A stretch of DNA of 64,000 bases from JACKAQ01 sp965227145 (GTDB taxonomy: Bacteria > Calditrichota > Calditrichia > RBG-13-44-9 > J075), in NCBI GenBank assembly GCA_965227145.1, contig OZ245730.1, forward strand, positions 5,828,001 through 5,892,000, given 5' to 3'. A program made the translations under genes and the position numbers. The notes beneath the pieces were generated by a model. It saw nothing but the letters and a program-made list of their open reading frames with translations, ran no database searches and was not told the origin of the DNA. Positions 50,554 through 59,821 of the stretch are shown one piece after another. Each line of letters starts with the position of its first letter. Positions within the stretch are counted from its first letter, which is position 1.

Positions 50554-51735
50554 TTATCCGCCGGAAGTCGCGTCCTCGGCTTCGGCGCAGGGCGGCGTGT
50601 CGTCGTCGAGATGATCGAGATAATCCGGCGGCAGCGCCACTTTTTGGGGATCGCCGCTTTTGCCGCGCGGCTCGCGAACCGATGCCACCGGATACGGCTC
50701 GTCGCGCTCTTTTTCGGTGACAGTCGATGCCATTTCCGAAAGGGTTGTCACGCGTACCAACCGACTGCGCAAATCCGGTTCGCCGGAAAAACCTTTTACA
50801 TACCAGCTACAAAATTTGCGGAACATGGGAATCGCGGTGCGTTCCTCAAAAAAATCGCAGAGCAATTCGGCGTGGCGCAGCATAATTTGCAGCGCTTCGC
50901 CGAGATGCGGCGGTTGCTGCGGCTCGCGACCGCTGAACACATCCGCGAGATCCCGGAACAACCACGGGCGTCCGAGGCAGCCGCGCCCGACCACCACGCC
51001 GTCGCAGCTGGTTTGGCGCATCATTCGCAGCGCGTCGAACGCTTCCCAAATATCGCCGTTGCCAAAAACCGGGATGGTTCTCACCGCGTTTTTCAGCTCG
51101 GCGATGGCTTCCCAGCGGGCTTCGCCGGAATAAAGCTGTGCGGCGGTTCGTGCGTGCAGGGCAATGGCTGCGCAGCCTTCGCCTTCGGCGATGTTTCCGG
51201 TAGCGATGTGCGTCGGGTAATCGTCGCTCACGCCGATGCGAAATTTGATGGTCACGGGAATGTTGCCGGCATTTTGCACCGCCGCGCGGATGATGTTCCG
51301 CAGCAAATTCGGTTTCAGCGGAATGGCTGCGCCGCCGCCTTTGCGGGTTACTTTGCGCACCGGGCAGCCAAAATTCAGATCGATGTGATCCACGCGTTCC
51401 TCATTCACCAACAATTTTACGGCTTCGCCGGTGAAATACGGATCTGTGCCATACAATTGAATACTCCGGGGCGTTTCGTCCGGGGCGAATGTCGCCTGTT
51501 TCAGCGCGTACCATTCGCGGGTTGCCAAAAATCGCGACGTAACCATTTCGCTGACATACAGCCCCGCGCCAAATTCCCGGCAGAGTCTGCGGAAGGGCGC
51601 GTTGGTCACGCCGGCCATCGGGGCGAGCACCACCGGCGGCCACACCTGAAAATCACCGATCTTCACCGGGTGGAATTCGTCCGGCTTTGCCAACGGCACG
51701 TTTTTATTTATTTCACTTCGGAAAATTGGGTTCAT
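50554..51735 (-). CDS. dusB: tRNA-dihydrouridine synthase (DusB-like)
   Basis: A 393-residue FMN enzyme reducing uridine to dihydrouridine in tRNA. Motifs: VVLAPMAGVTNAPFRRLCRE, VSEMVTSRFL, RSIQLYGTDP, DHIDLNFGCPVRKVTRKGGG with catalytic Cys, TIKFRIGVSDD, IALHARTAAQLYSGEARWEA, VFGNGDIWE and GVVVGRGCLGRPWLF. The C-terminal tail beyond about residue 350 is acidic (DYLDHLDDDTPPCAEAEDAT) and longer than usual. DusB is the closest match, but DusA/C assignments cannot be excluded. Confidence 0.93.
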   Translation of the reverse strand: MNPIFRSEINKNVPLAKPDEFHPVKIGDFQVWPPVVLAPMAGVTNAPFRRLCREFGAGLYVSEMVTSRFLATREWYALKQATFAPDETPRSIQLYGTDPYFTGEAVKLLVNEERVDHIDLNFGCPVRKVTRKGGGAAIPLKPNLLRNIIRAAVQNAGNIPVTIKFRIGVSDDYPTHIATGNIAEGEGCAAIALHARTAAQLYSGEARWEAIAELKNAVRTIPVFGNGDIWEAFDALRMMRQTSCDGVVVGRGCLGRPWLFRDLADVFSGREPQQPPHLGEALQIMLRHAELLCDFFEERTAIPMFRKFCSWYVKGFSGEPDLRSRLVRVTTLSEMASTVTEKERDEPYPVASVREPRGKSGDPQKVALPPDYLDHLDDDTPPCAEAEDATSGG

Positions 51736-51756
51736 AAATTTATAAAAAACATTTAT

Positions 51757-51784
51757 ATAGCCCCGGGTTTAAACCCGGGGCTAT
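51757..51784. repeat. perfect 28-bp palindrome
   Basis: ATAGCCCCGGGTTT (51757-51770) followed directly by its exact reverse complement (51771-51784). It lies between dprA and dusB, both minus strand. No T-tract follows. Confidence 0.85.
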
Positions 51785-51795
51785 TGAGGTATAAA

Positions 51796-52893
51796 TCACA
51801 ACCGGATAAACATTTTCCCGGAAAGCTGTTTCACCAATCCGGTTAATTCCAGCCGGAGCAGTTGCCCGAGCAGCACTGCCGGCGATTGATCCAGTTCCAG
51901 CACCAGCTGATCGATGTGGCACGGCTCGTTGGACAACCGGATGAGCAGCGATTTGTCCGCATCGCTCAGATCGGGCGGCAGCGGCTTTTCCTGCATTTCT
52001 CTTGCGACCAGTTTTGGGGCAATTTCTTCGAGAATATCGTCCAGATCCAGCACTAATTTTGCGCCTTGCTGAATGAGCCGGTTCGGTCCGATACTGCGCT
52101 GGCTGATGATCGATCCGGGCACCGCGAACACTTCGCGATTTTGTTCCAGCGCGAAATTTGCGGTGATGAGCGCGCCGCTTTTTGCGCCCGCTTCCACCAC
52201 CAGAATGCCAAGGCACATGCCGCTGATAATCCGGTTCCGGCGCGGGAAGTTGACCGCATCGGGTTTTGCACCGATGAAATATTCGGATAAAATGGCGCCG
52301 TTTTGCTGAATTTGCTCGTGCAGCCGCCGGTTTTCCGGGGGATAAATGACATCCACGCCGCAGCCGAGCACGGCAAACGTTCTGCCACCGCGTTGGATGG
52401 CGGTTGTATGGGCAACGGTATCGATACCGCGTGCCAATCCGCTCACCACGTCGATGCCTTTTTCGGCGAGTCCGGCGGTCAGTTTTTCGGTGACGGTTCG
52501 TCCGTATTGGGTGGGCATCCGGGTGCCGACAATGCCTATCATCGGCGACCAGATTTCCGGCAATTCGCCGAGATAAAACAGCACTACCGGCGGCGCAGCG
52601 GTTTTTTTCAGCAACGCCGGAAACTGTTCATCCCAAATGGTTACGCAGCGGGCATGCTCTTTTTCCAACTGCATCAACTGCTGATCAACCAACCGTTCGT
52701 CACCGCCGGATTTGAGCAGTTGCGCCGTTTTCGTGTCGATGCCGTCGATGCGGGTGAGTTGCTTCAGCGGCGTACGAAATACGTCATCTGCCGAATTGAA
52801 AATAGAAAATATCTGCCGAACTTTTCCGCCACCGATGCCGGGAATGGAAAGCAGCAACAGAATATCGCGAATATTGGGTTTCTGTTTGGGCAT
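51796..52893 (-). CDS. dprA: DNA-processing protein DprA
   Basis: A 365-residue protein that loads RecA on incoming single-stranded DNA during transformation. N-terminal HhH/SAM-like region: LLLLSIPGIGGGKVRQIF. The Rossmann-like domain has IGIVGTRMPTQYGRTVTEKL, VVSGLARGIDTVAHTTAIQR and GGRTFAVLGCGVDVIYPPEN, then FPRRNRIISGMCLGILVVEA. A C-terminal winged helix is seen as LSNEPCHIDQLVLELDQSPA. With comF in the window it supports competence. Confidence 0.96.
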   Translation of the reverse strand: MPKQKPNIRDILLLLSIPGIGGGKVRQIFSIFNSADDVFRTPLKQLTRIDGIDTKTAQLLKSGGDERLVDQQLMQLEKEHARCVTIWDEQFPALLKKTAAPPVVLFYLGELPEIWSPMIGIVGTRMPTQYGRTVTEKLTAGLAEKGIDVVSGLARGIDTVAHTTAIQRGGRTFAVLGCGVDVIYPPENRRLHEQIQQNGAILSEYFIGAKPDAVNFPRRNRIISGMCLGILVVEAGAKSGALITANFALEQNREVFAVPGSIISQRSIGPNRLIQQGAKLVLDLDDILEEIAPKLVAREMQEKPLPPDLSDADKSLLIRLSNEPCHIDQLVLELDQSPAVLLGQLLRLELTGLVKQLSGKMFIRL

Positions 52894-52985
52894 GAGATTT
52901 TGCGGAACGCGGTTTCGCGCTCCCGGTCAACACATCACAATTTATATTTGAGGGTTCGCAAATTTACGAACCGGATTTTCACAAT

Positions 52986-53990
52986 TTATTCGGGAATTTC
53001 AACACTTTCCAACTGCTGCCAAATGTGGTGTTTCAGCGCTTCCAGCCCGTCGCGGGAAATGGCGGAAATCGCCAAAACCGGATACGGCAATTTGTTTTCC
53101 AGCTCTTTCAGCCAGTCGGTTTCCTGCCAGATATCCTGTTTGGTGAGCACTATGCTGGCGGGTTTTTCCACCAGTTGCGGCGAATGTTTTTTCAATTCGC
53201 TGCGCAATGTGTTGAATGTTTCCATCGGATCTTCCACTTCGGGATCTTCGGGATCGATGAGATAGAGGATAATCCGGTTGCGCTCGATGTGCCGTAAAAA
53301 CTGCAGTCCCAACCCTTTTCCTTCGTGCGCGCCTTCGATGAGCCCGGGAATATCTGCCATCACAAAGCTTTGATAATCCATATACTTAACGATGCCCAGA
53401 TTTGGCTCCAACGTGGTAAACGGGTATCCGGCAATTTTCGGCCGCGCTGCGGAAACATTGGCCAGCAAAGTGGATTTTCCGGCGTTCGGCTTGCCAACCA
53501 AACCCACATCGGCAATGAGTTTCAATTCCAGAATAATGTCCAGCTCTTCGCCGGATTCGCCAACTTCCCATTCGCGCGGTGCGCGATGTGTCGATGTGAC
53601 AAAACGGGCATTGCCGCGACCGCCGTTGCCGCCTTTCGCGATGACAAATTTGCTGCCGGGTTCGGTTAAATCTGCCAAAACTTCGTTGGTTTCTGCATCG
53701 CGAACCACCGTTCCGCAGGGCACCTGCAAGGTGATATCCTCACCTTTGCGGCCGTGTTTGTTGGAACCCATGCCGTGTTGCCCACGCGGTGCGTTGTATC
53801 GGGAATGGTATTTATAATCGACCAGCGTGTGCAATTGCGGGTTCACTTCCAGAAAAATGCTGCCGCCGCGACCGCCGTCACCGCCATCGGGACCACCCTT
53901 TGGCACAAATTTTTCCCGGCGGAAACTGGTGCATCCGCTGCCACCCTGACCGGCCTGTACGTGTATTTGAACGAAATCTAAAAACATCAT
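52986..53990 (-). CDS. obgE: Obg family GTPase
   Basis: A 334-residue GTPase associated with 50S ribosome maturation and stress control. Obg glycine-rich N-domain: GQGGSGCTSFRREKFVPKGG followed by PDGGDGGRGG. G domain from about residue 160: G1 GKPNAGKST, switch 2 VMADIPGLIEGAHEGKGLG, G4 VLTKQDIW and G5 ISAISRDG. There is no C-terminal OCT domain, as in many Gram-negative members. A double ATG opens the gene; either could serve. Confidence 0.96.
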   Translation of the reverse strand: MMFLDFVQIHVQAGQGGSGCTSFRREKFVPKGGPDGGDGGRGGSIFLEVNPQLHTLVDYKYHSRYNAPRGQHGMGSNKHGRKGEDITLQVPCGTVVRDAETNEVLADLTEPGSKFVIAKGGNGGRGNARFVTSTHRAPREWEVGESGEELDIILELKLIADVGLVGKPNAGKSTLLANVSAARPKIAGYPFTTLEPNLGIVKYMDYQSFVMADIPGLIEGAHEGKGLGLQFLRHIERNRIILYLIDPEDPEVEDPMETFNTLRSELKKHSPQLVEKPASIVLTKQDIWQETDWLKELENKLPYPVLAISAISRDGLEALKHHIWQQLESVEIPE

Positions 53991-54022
53991 TAAAGTTATT
54001 AATAAATTATTGAAAAAGCTAT

Positions 54023-54051
54023 AAAAAACGCCGGATGATTGTCACCCGGCG
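54023..54051 (-). terminator. terminator of the cold-shock gene
   Basis: CGCCGGATGA (54029-54038) pairs with TCACCCGGCG (54042-54051, one G-T pair), followed by six T on the minus strand. Confidence 0.85.
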
Positions 54052-54084
54052 AAATTGGTAGGCAAGTTGATAGGGCAGGTGATC

Positions 54085-54300
54085 TCAGGTTACAACAATT
54101 ACATCATTCGCCTGATTGCCGTTATTGCCTTCTGCCAGCGTAAATTCGACATCCTGTCCTTCTTGCAGCGTCCGGAATCCTTCTCCGCGTATCATTGTAT
54201 AATGCACAAAAATGTCGCCGTTAACACTGTCGTGTTGGATAAAACCAAATCCTTTTGTCGTATTGAACCACTTAACTTTGCCGGTAAGTCTTTCCTGCAC
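54085..54300 (-). CDS. cold-shock (CspA-family) RNA-binding protein
   Basis: A 71-residue OB-fold RNA chaperone. RNP-1 is KGFGFIQHD and RNP-2 is DIFVHYT; KVKWFNTTKGFGF is the family signature. The start codon is GTG at 54300 behind a perfect AAGGAGG site 8 bases upstream. The gene has its own promoter (54459-54487), a roughly 150-base 5' leader that begins with a strong hairpin, and its own terminator. Long leaders control cold-shock translation in other bacteria, so post-transcriptional control is plausible. Confidence 0.96.
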   Translation of the reverse strand: MQERLTGKVKWFNTTKGFGFIQHDSVNGDIFVHYTMIRGEGFRTLQEGQDVEFTLAEGNNGNQANDVIVVT

Positions 54301-54426
54301 AGTGTGTTCCTCCTTACGAATAGTGATACATATTACTGAAACAATAAGCTCCGGAAAACGATAGTATCTCCGGATATTTCAATAGGAAATATTTTCAAAT
54401 GGTGTTTGGCTTTTTGGCAATCCGAA

Positions 54427-54453
54427 CCAATAACGCTCGCTGAGCGTTATTGG
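54427..54453 (-). promoter_or_regulatory. hairpin at the 5' end of the cold-shock mRNA leader
   Basis: CCAATAACGCTC and GAGCGTTATTGG, 12-bp arms with a 3-base loop. It lies where transcription from the promoter at 54459-54487 should begin, so the mRNA would start with a stable stem-loop. The rest of the gene-free stretch 54301-54635 holds this leader, the promoter and the start region of the phosphatase gene. Confidence 0.65.
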
Positions 54454-54458
54454 TATCG

Positions 54459-54487
54459 AAGATACTCAAGAATCATAATTTTGTCAA
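54459..54487 (-). promoter_or_regulatory. sigma-70 promoter of the cold-shock gene
   Basis: On the minus strand TTGACA (54487-54482), 17-base spacer, TATCTT (54464-54459). Same pair and spacing as the CBS-gene promoter at 17412-17440. Confidence 0.7.
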
Positions 54488-54635
54488 GACTTGAACCGGT
54501 TTTTTGCCGGAAATGCTTTCTTTCAGGTCTTGGCGGTGCATCGTTTTAGACCGTTTTACCCCTTTTGTCAGGGCATTAGTTTTTGGATAATGCATCGTTT
54601 GATTGTAAATTCAACAAAAATGATGAGGATAATGG

Positions 54636-56582
54636 TTGAAAACCACCCTGCGAACCAAATTTATCGTGTTTTCTACCGTGCTGATCGCCGGGATAATGAT
54701 CAGCTTCACCTATTTTTTTACCTATCGGCAACTGGCTGAAAAACGGGCGTCGGTTAAGTCCCAAATTCAGCGAATCGCCCAAAACATTGCCACAACCCAA
54801 CTGCTCGACCGTCAAAACTGGAGCGTTTACCAAAACTACATTTCTCAATTGATGGCGGTGAATGCGGACATCGTTTACATTGCCATTTACGACGACCGGA
54901 ACACATTGCGGGCTCACGCGCTGAACGACGATCTGCTGGCGCTGGAAATGCCGGTGCAAAGCCGCCGTATCGAAGCGGATATTATTCGCCGGTTGGAAAG
55001 CGGCGGCATCGCTGCGGAAAGCCGCGAAGATATGCGCACCGAACGAGTGAATATCATGATCGGCGACCGCGTTTTGGGCAGCGTGCACATCGGTTTTTCG
55101 GTGATCGATATCAATCGCGATTTGCGCAACGGCATTTTGATGAACACCATTCTGGGTGGTATTTTCATTTTAGCTGCGGCAGCGGTAGCCTGGCTGATCA
55201 GCCAGCGGCTCACCCGTCCGCTGGAACGCCTCAACCGTGCGATGTTGGCCATTAACGAAGGACGGATTCCCGCCAAAGTGACGCCGCAAACCCACGATGA
55301 AATTGCAGAGCTGGCGCATTCTTTCAACCAAATGGTGGATGGGCTGAGCGAACGCGAAATCATCGAAAATTTGGGAAATGAGCTCGGCGCATCGTTTCAA
55401 TTTGACCGGCTGGCGGTGCTCATTCGCGATCGTTTGAGCAGCGCAATCGGTGCGGCGAACGCGCGGTTGTATATCAAAGATCGCCACAACGCCGCATTTT
55501 TCCGGGAAATGACCGCCCGTTCCGGTGACGCGGAATCCTTTCCGGCGCTCTCACCGGATGCGGAAACGCTCCATTTTCTCACCCAAAACCGGGAAGGATT
55601 TATGATCAAATCCGCTCCGGGATTCGTTTTGAAATCGCTGCGTCACGAACATCGCCGGGAAGACGGACTGGTGATGCCGATGACCGTAAAAGATGAGCTG
55701 TTCGGGATGCTTTTTTTCGAGCTGCCGCCCGATCAGCCGTTTTACAGCAAACGGCAAATCCATTTTGCAGCAACGCTGGCCAGCCAGGCGGCGCTCGCGC
55801 TGGAAAACGCTTTGTTGTACGAAGATTTGCGCGAACAGGAACGCATGAAACGCGAGCTGGAAATTGCCCGCGAAGTTCAGCGCAAGCTGCTGCCCGCCAA
55901 AATGCCGCAGCTTAACGGATTTTTGATCGACGGCGTGTGCGTATCCGCAACGGAAGTTGGCGGCGATTATTTCGACTTTTTTTATCTCCCGGACGGAAAA
56001 ATTGGCATCGCCATCGCCGATGTGAGCGGGCACGGCGCATCCGCATCGTTTTACATGGCGGAAATAAAAGGGATGATGCTGCAACTCACCAAAACCCATC
56101 ACTCGCCGCGCAAATTGCTGGTGGAACTGAACGAACAACTGTTTCACAATACCGATCGCCGCATTTTTGTGACGATGACCTACGGCATTCTCGACCCGAA
56201 AACGCACCAGTTCACTTTTGCCCGCGCCGGTCACAGCCCCACATTGCAGGTTCGCGACGATGGCGACAGCTATTTTTTCACGCCCGGCGGCATTGGTTTG
56301 GGACTGGATCGCGGCAGTATTTTCAACAAATATCTGGAAGAATGCGAAATCGCATTGAAGCCCGGCGATCTGGTTGTGCTCTACACCGACGGCATCACCG
56401 AAGCGATGAATCCCGAAAACGAGATGTTTGGCGATGACCGGCTGCAACGCATTTTTGACGATAACCATCGGGCATCGCTGGCGGAAACCCGCGACCTGAT
56501 TTTGCAATCCGTGCAACACTATTCAGCCGGCGAAACCCAACAGGACGATATGACGCTGGTGCTCGTTTACTGCGATGTGTAA
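54636..56582 (+). CDS. membrane-bound PP2C/SpoIIE-type serine phosphatase with HAMP and GAF
   Basis: A 648-residue signalling phosphatase. TM1 about 9-30 (IVFSTVLIAGIMISFTYFFT), a periplasmic sensor of about 140 residues, and TM2 about 170-192 (ILGGIFILAAAAVAWLISQR). HAMP follows (LTRPLERLNRAMLAINEGRI), then GAF (about 255-410), a short coiled coil, and the PP2C domain (REVQRKLLPAKMPQLNGFLI, TEVGGDYFDFFYLPDGKIGI, AIADVSGHGASASFYMAEIK, VLYTDGITEAMNPENEMFGD). Metal-binding Asp residues are present. The start is TTG at 54636 with a GAGG site. It should dephosphorylate STAS-type antagonists in response to envelope signals. The kinase gene follows 56 bases later. Confidence 0.93.
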   Translation: MKTTLRTKFIVFSTVLIAGIMISFTYFFTYRQLAEKRASVKSQIQRIAQNIATTQLLDRQNWSVYQNYISQLMAVNADIVYIAIYDDRNTLRAHALNDDLLALEMPVQSRRIEADIIRRLESGGIAAESREDMRTERVNIMIGDRVLGSVHIGFSVIDINRDLRNGILMNTILGGIFILAAAAVAWLISQRLTRPLERLNRAMLAINEGRIPAKVTPQTHDEIAELAHSFNQMVDGLSEREIIENLGNELGASFQFDRLAVLIRDRLSSAIGAANARLYIKDRHNAAFFREMTARSGDAESFPALSPDAETLHFLTQNREGFMIKSAPGFVLKSLRHEHRREDGLVMPMTVKDELFGMLFFELPPDQPFYSKRQIHFAATLASQAALALENALLYEDLREQERMKRELEIAREVQRKLLPAKMPQLNGFLIDGVCVSATEVGGDYFDFFYLPDGKIGIAIADVSGHGASASFYMAEIKGMMLQLTKTHHSPRKLLVELNEQLFHNTDRRIFVTMTYGILDPKTHQFTFARAGHSPTLQVRDDGDSYFFTPGGIGLGLDRGSIFNKYLEECEIALKPGDLVVLYTDGITEAMNPENEMFGDDRLQRIFDDNHRASLAETRDLILQSVQHYSAGETQQDDMTLVLVYCDV

Positions 56583-56638
56583 TTTTTTTTACATGAAACT
56601 ACGGATTGTTTTTACCAAAACCAGCCCATCTGTGAAAT

Positions 56639-59600
56639 ATGATAACTTCAATTAAAATAATTGTTTACTGTGCTTTGATTTCCACGATTGCCGTTGCGAA
56701 TCCATCACCGCAGGATTCGCTGGCTGCCCGCGAATGGGCGCAACAAATGTTCGGAAAAGCGGCAATTTCGGCGGAGCTGCCGGAGTTCAACGACAGTTAT
56801 GGCGTGGTTTTTCGCGACCTGAACAACGATCAATTGGCAGATATTTACGCCGTTCGGTTTCGCGATCTCAACCGGTTGTTCATCAATAACGGCAACGGAA
56901 AATTTGGCGATTTTACGATAGCCTCCGGTTTGGGCGGCGACCTGATGTCGGTTGGCAAACAAAATCTGGAACTGGGCGCATCCGCGGTCGATTTTGATAA
57001 TAACGGCTGGCAGGATGTGCTCATCATCGGCTGGAACAGCACCACCACTCTTTTCCCGCAACGCGATCAGCTCAATTTTTCGGACCATATTTTAGCGAAT
57101 CAATTCCCGCCGATTGACGGGAACGCCGGCGTTTGGGCGGATATCGATCGCGATGGCGATCTCGATTTGTTCATCACAGACGAGCACCACCCGAACCACC
57201 TGCTGATCAACGATGGCTACGGCAATTTCACGGAAAAAGCTGCTGATTTTGGGCTGGATCTCGCCGCTGTCAGTCAGGGTGCGGCGTTCGCGGATGTGGA
57301 TGGCGACGATTTTCCCGATCTGTATGTCTGCAATTGGTTCGCGCCGGATGCGCTGTATCGCAACGTGAACGGCACACGATTCGAGCGGGTGTCGCTGCCC
57401 ATTTTGCACTTGCTGGAATCGCTGAACAGCAACGGCGTTTGCTTTGGCGATATCGATAACGATGGCGATGCGGACTTGCTGGTGACCGATCGCCAGGGCA
57501 GCACCGCGCTGTACGAGAACGTCACCACCGCGCCGGGAAGCACGTTTTTGTTCAAAGAAAACAATACGTTACGCAATCCGTTTCCGGGATACGGCATCGT
57601 AATTGCCGATTTAAATAACGATGGCTGGCAGGATATTTTTCTCACGAACATTGGCCCGAATCGGCTGTTTGTGAATAATCGCGGTAAATTTTGGCTGGCA
57701 TTTGAGGAAAGCGCGCCGGCGGGTCAGCGCTATTACAGCACCGGCGCCGCCGTCGCAGATGTTGATGCGGATGGCGATCTCGATTTGTTTGTTGCGAACA
57801 AAGATACCAGCAGCATGCTGTTTGTCAACCCGGTTGGCGGGAAAAATGCGCTGCGCATTTCGCTGGAAGGTGTGCGCAGCAACCGCGACGCTATCGGCGC
57901 GAAAATCCGGTTGTTCGATGCGGCAGATACGACCGAACGCACGTTGGCGTATCGGGAAATCAGTGGCGGCGGCGGGTATCTGTCGATTGGCGAATCGCCG
58001 CAGCATTTCGGCGTCGATCCGCAAAAAAAATATGGCGCAACCATCCGTTTTCCATCGGGACAAACCGAAAAACTGGATAATCTCACTGCCGGGCAATCGG
58101 TTCAGCTTGCCGAACAAAAGGGCATCCGCAAACAATTCACCCGCACGCTGAACGGCATTTCGCGGCTGGTTCGCCACTCATTTTTTTGGGTGAACGTGCT
58201 GCTGTTTTTGGTGTGGCTGGGCAGTATCGCCGGTATTTTGCTGCTGTTCACCCGGCGATATCGCTGGCAAAATACCCAAACTGCGTTATTTTTGGTGGGA
58301 ATGATGGCGTTGGGTTACCTCCTGTTTTTGTTGTTGGACAGCACGCCGACGCATCAGGTTTTGCTGTGGCAAATTTTGGCGTTGCTGGTTGTCGGTTTGG
58401 TGCTCGGGGCATTTCAGGAGAAAATTTTCCGGCTGGAACGGCGGCGTTTTGGCTATCGCAAACTGCTGGAAAATTTTTCGCAAGAGCTTATTTTTATTAA
58501 ACATAACAACGAGCTTTTCGAAAAATTGACCGCCGCTGTTCAGCAGTCGATGAATGTGCAATATTGCGCATTGCTGGAATTTGTGCCGGAAAAAAGTACT
58601 GCGGAAATCCGTGCCGCAGCCGGCGATTGGTCGTCGCCCGGTTTCGCCGTTGCGCTGCCGGAGCATCTGCGAAAAACGATTACGGAAGCGCCGGTTCTCG
58701 AAGCCGGAAATTTGCCAAAAGTGTTGCCGGAAGTTGCCGCCGTTGCCGCGAAACTGGCTGTGCCGATCACCCGGCAGGAGCAGTTTTTTGCGCTGATGCT
58801 GCTCGGCGCCCGTCACGATGGCCAGCCGCTGGCCGGCGAAGATTTCGGGATTTTGCAAATTTTAGCGCGTCAGGCGGCCATCGCTATCGAAAACAACCGC
58901 TATATTGAGGAAAGCCAGCAGCTTATCCAAAAACTCACCGAATCGGAAATTCGCGAACAATACATCAGCGAACTGGAAAATAAAAATGAATCGCTCGAAA
59001 AGCTGTTCCGGGAATTGCAGGAAACGCAGTCGCAACTGGTGCAAAGCGAAAAAATGGCCGGTTTGGGGCAGTTGGTCGCCGGCGTTGCGCACGAACTGAA
59101 CAACCCGATCAGCTTCGTTTATGCCAATATGAAATCGTTGCAGGGCTATATCGATGCGATTCGCGAACTGCTGACCGTGCTGAAACATGCGCCGGAAAAT
59201 GCCGAAAAACTGCGGGAAAATCTGGTCGATCTGGATAAAAAGCACGACTGGCAATTTTTGCGGGAAGATATCGACAGCCTGATTTCGGAATCGCTGGAAG
59301 GCAGCCGCCGGGTGAAAGCAGTGGTTGAAAACCTACGGAATTTTTCGCGGCTGGATGAATCGGACTGGAAAGCGGTGGATTTGCACGAAGGGCTGGATTC
59401 CACGCTGATGCTGATTAATAATGAGTTGAAAAACCGCATCGACGTGCGCAAAAATTATGGAAAATTGCCGTTAGTGCTCTGCAATCCCGGGCAAATTAAT
59501 CAGGTGTTTATGAATGTGTTGGTGAACGCGGCGCAGGCAATTTCAGAAAAAGGTGAGATTCGCATCGCTACCCGTGCCATTGGCGACGGCGTGGAAATCG

Positions 59601-59821
59601 AGATTTGCGATAGCGGCAGCGGCATTCCGGCAGATATTTTACCGCGAATATTCGACCCGTTTTTTACCACAAAACCGGTGGGATCGGGAACGGGTTTGGG
59701 GTTGAGTGTGAGCTACGGAATCATTCGCAAACACAACGGCGAAATTAAAGTGAACAGCGAGCCTGGCAAAGGTACCTGTTTTATGATTGTTTTGCCGGTT
59801 GCGCAAAGCGTTAAAAAATAA
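56639..59821 (+). CDS. histidine kinase with extracytoplasmic FG-GAP/UnbV (ASPIC) beta-propeller sensor
   Basis: A 1060-residue protein with an unusual domain order. A signal peptide is followed by about seven FG-GAP/VCBS-type repeats from residue 50 to 410 (VFRDLNNDQLADIYAVRF, WADIDRDGDLDLFITDEH, AFADVDGDDFPDLYVCNW, CFGDIDNDGDADLLVTDR, VIADLNNDGWQDIFLTNI, AVADVDADGDLDLFVANK). Each has Asp-rich calcium-loop patterns. An ASPIC/UnbV-type domain follows (NRDAIGAKIRLFD, GGGGYLSIGES, about 410-505). Three membrane helices lie at about 514-592, a GAF-like domain at about 620-760, a coiled coil, and a full kinase core: H818 in GVAHELNNP, NVLVNAAQAI, DSGSGIP and GTGLGLSVSYG. Propeller outside and kinase inside fits three helices. 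Confidence 0.92.
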   Translation: MITSIKIIVYCALISTIAVANPSPQDSLAAREWAQQMFGKAAISAELPEFNDSYGVVFRDLNNDQLADIYAVRFRDLNRLFINNGNGKFGDFTIASGLGGDLMSVGKQNLELGASAVDFDNNGWQDVLIIGWNSTTTLFPQRDQLNFSDHILANQFPPIDGNAGVWADIDRDGDLDLFITDEHHPNHLLINDGYGNFTEKAADFGLDLAAVSQGAAFADVDGDDFPDLYVCNWFAPDALYRNVNGTRFERVSLPILHLLESLNSNGVCFGDIDNDGDADLLVTDRQGSTALYENVTTAPGSTFLFKENNTLRNPFPGYGIVIADLNNDGWQDIFLTNIGPNRLFVNNRGKFWLAFEESAPAGQRYYSTGAAVADVDADGDLDLFVANKDTSSMLFVNPVGGKNALRISLEGVRSNRDAIGAKIRLFDAADTTERTLAYREISGGGGYLSIGESPQHFGVDPQKKYGATIRFPSGQTEKLDNLTAGQSVQLAEQKGIRKQFTRTLNGISRLVRHSFFWVNVLLFLVWLGSIAGILLLFTRRYRWQNTQTALFLVGMMALGYLLFLLLDSTPTHQVLLWQILALLVVGLVLGAFQEKIFRLERRRFGYRKLLENFSQELIFIKHNNELFEKLTAAVQQSMNVQYCALLEFVPEKSTAEIRAAAGDWSSPGFAVALPEHLRKTITEAPVLEAGNLPKVLPEVAAVAAKLAVPITRQEQFFALMLLGARHDGQPLAGEDFGILQILARQAAIAIENNRYIEESQQLIQKLTESEIREQYISELENKNESLEKLFRELQETQSQLVQSEKMAGLGQLVAGVAHELNNPISFVYANMKSLQGYIDAIRELLTVLKHAPENAEKLRENLVDLDKKHDWQFLREDIDSLISESLEGSRRVKAVVENLRNFSRLDESDWKAVDLHEGLDSTLMLINNELKNRIDVRKNYGKLPLVLCNPGQINQVFMNVLVNAAQAISEKGEIRIATRAIGDGVEIEICDSGSGIPADILPRIFDPFFTTKPVGSGTGLGLSVSYGIIRKHNGEIKVNSEPGKGTCFMIVLPVAQSVKK

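Noticed and set aside
50611..51846. 411-codon plus-strand ORF
   Set aside because: Antisense shadow of dusB, which has full family motifs.
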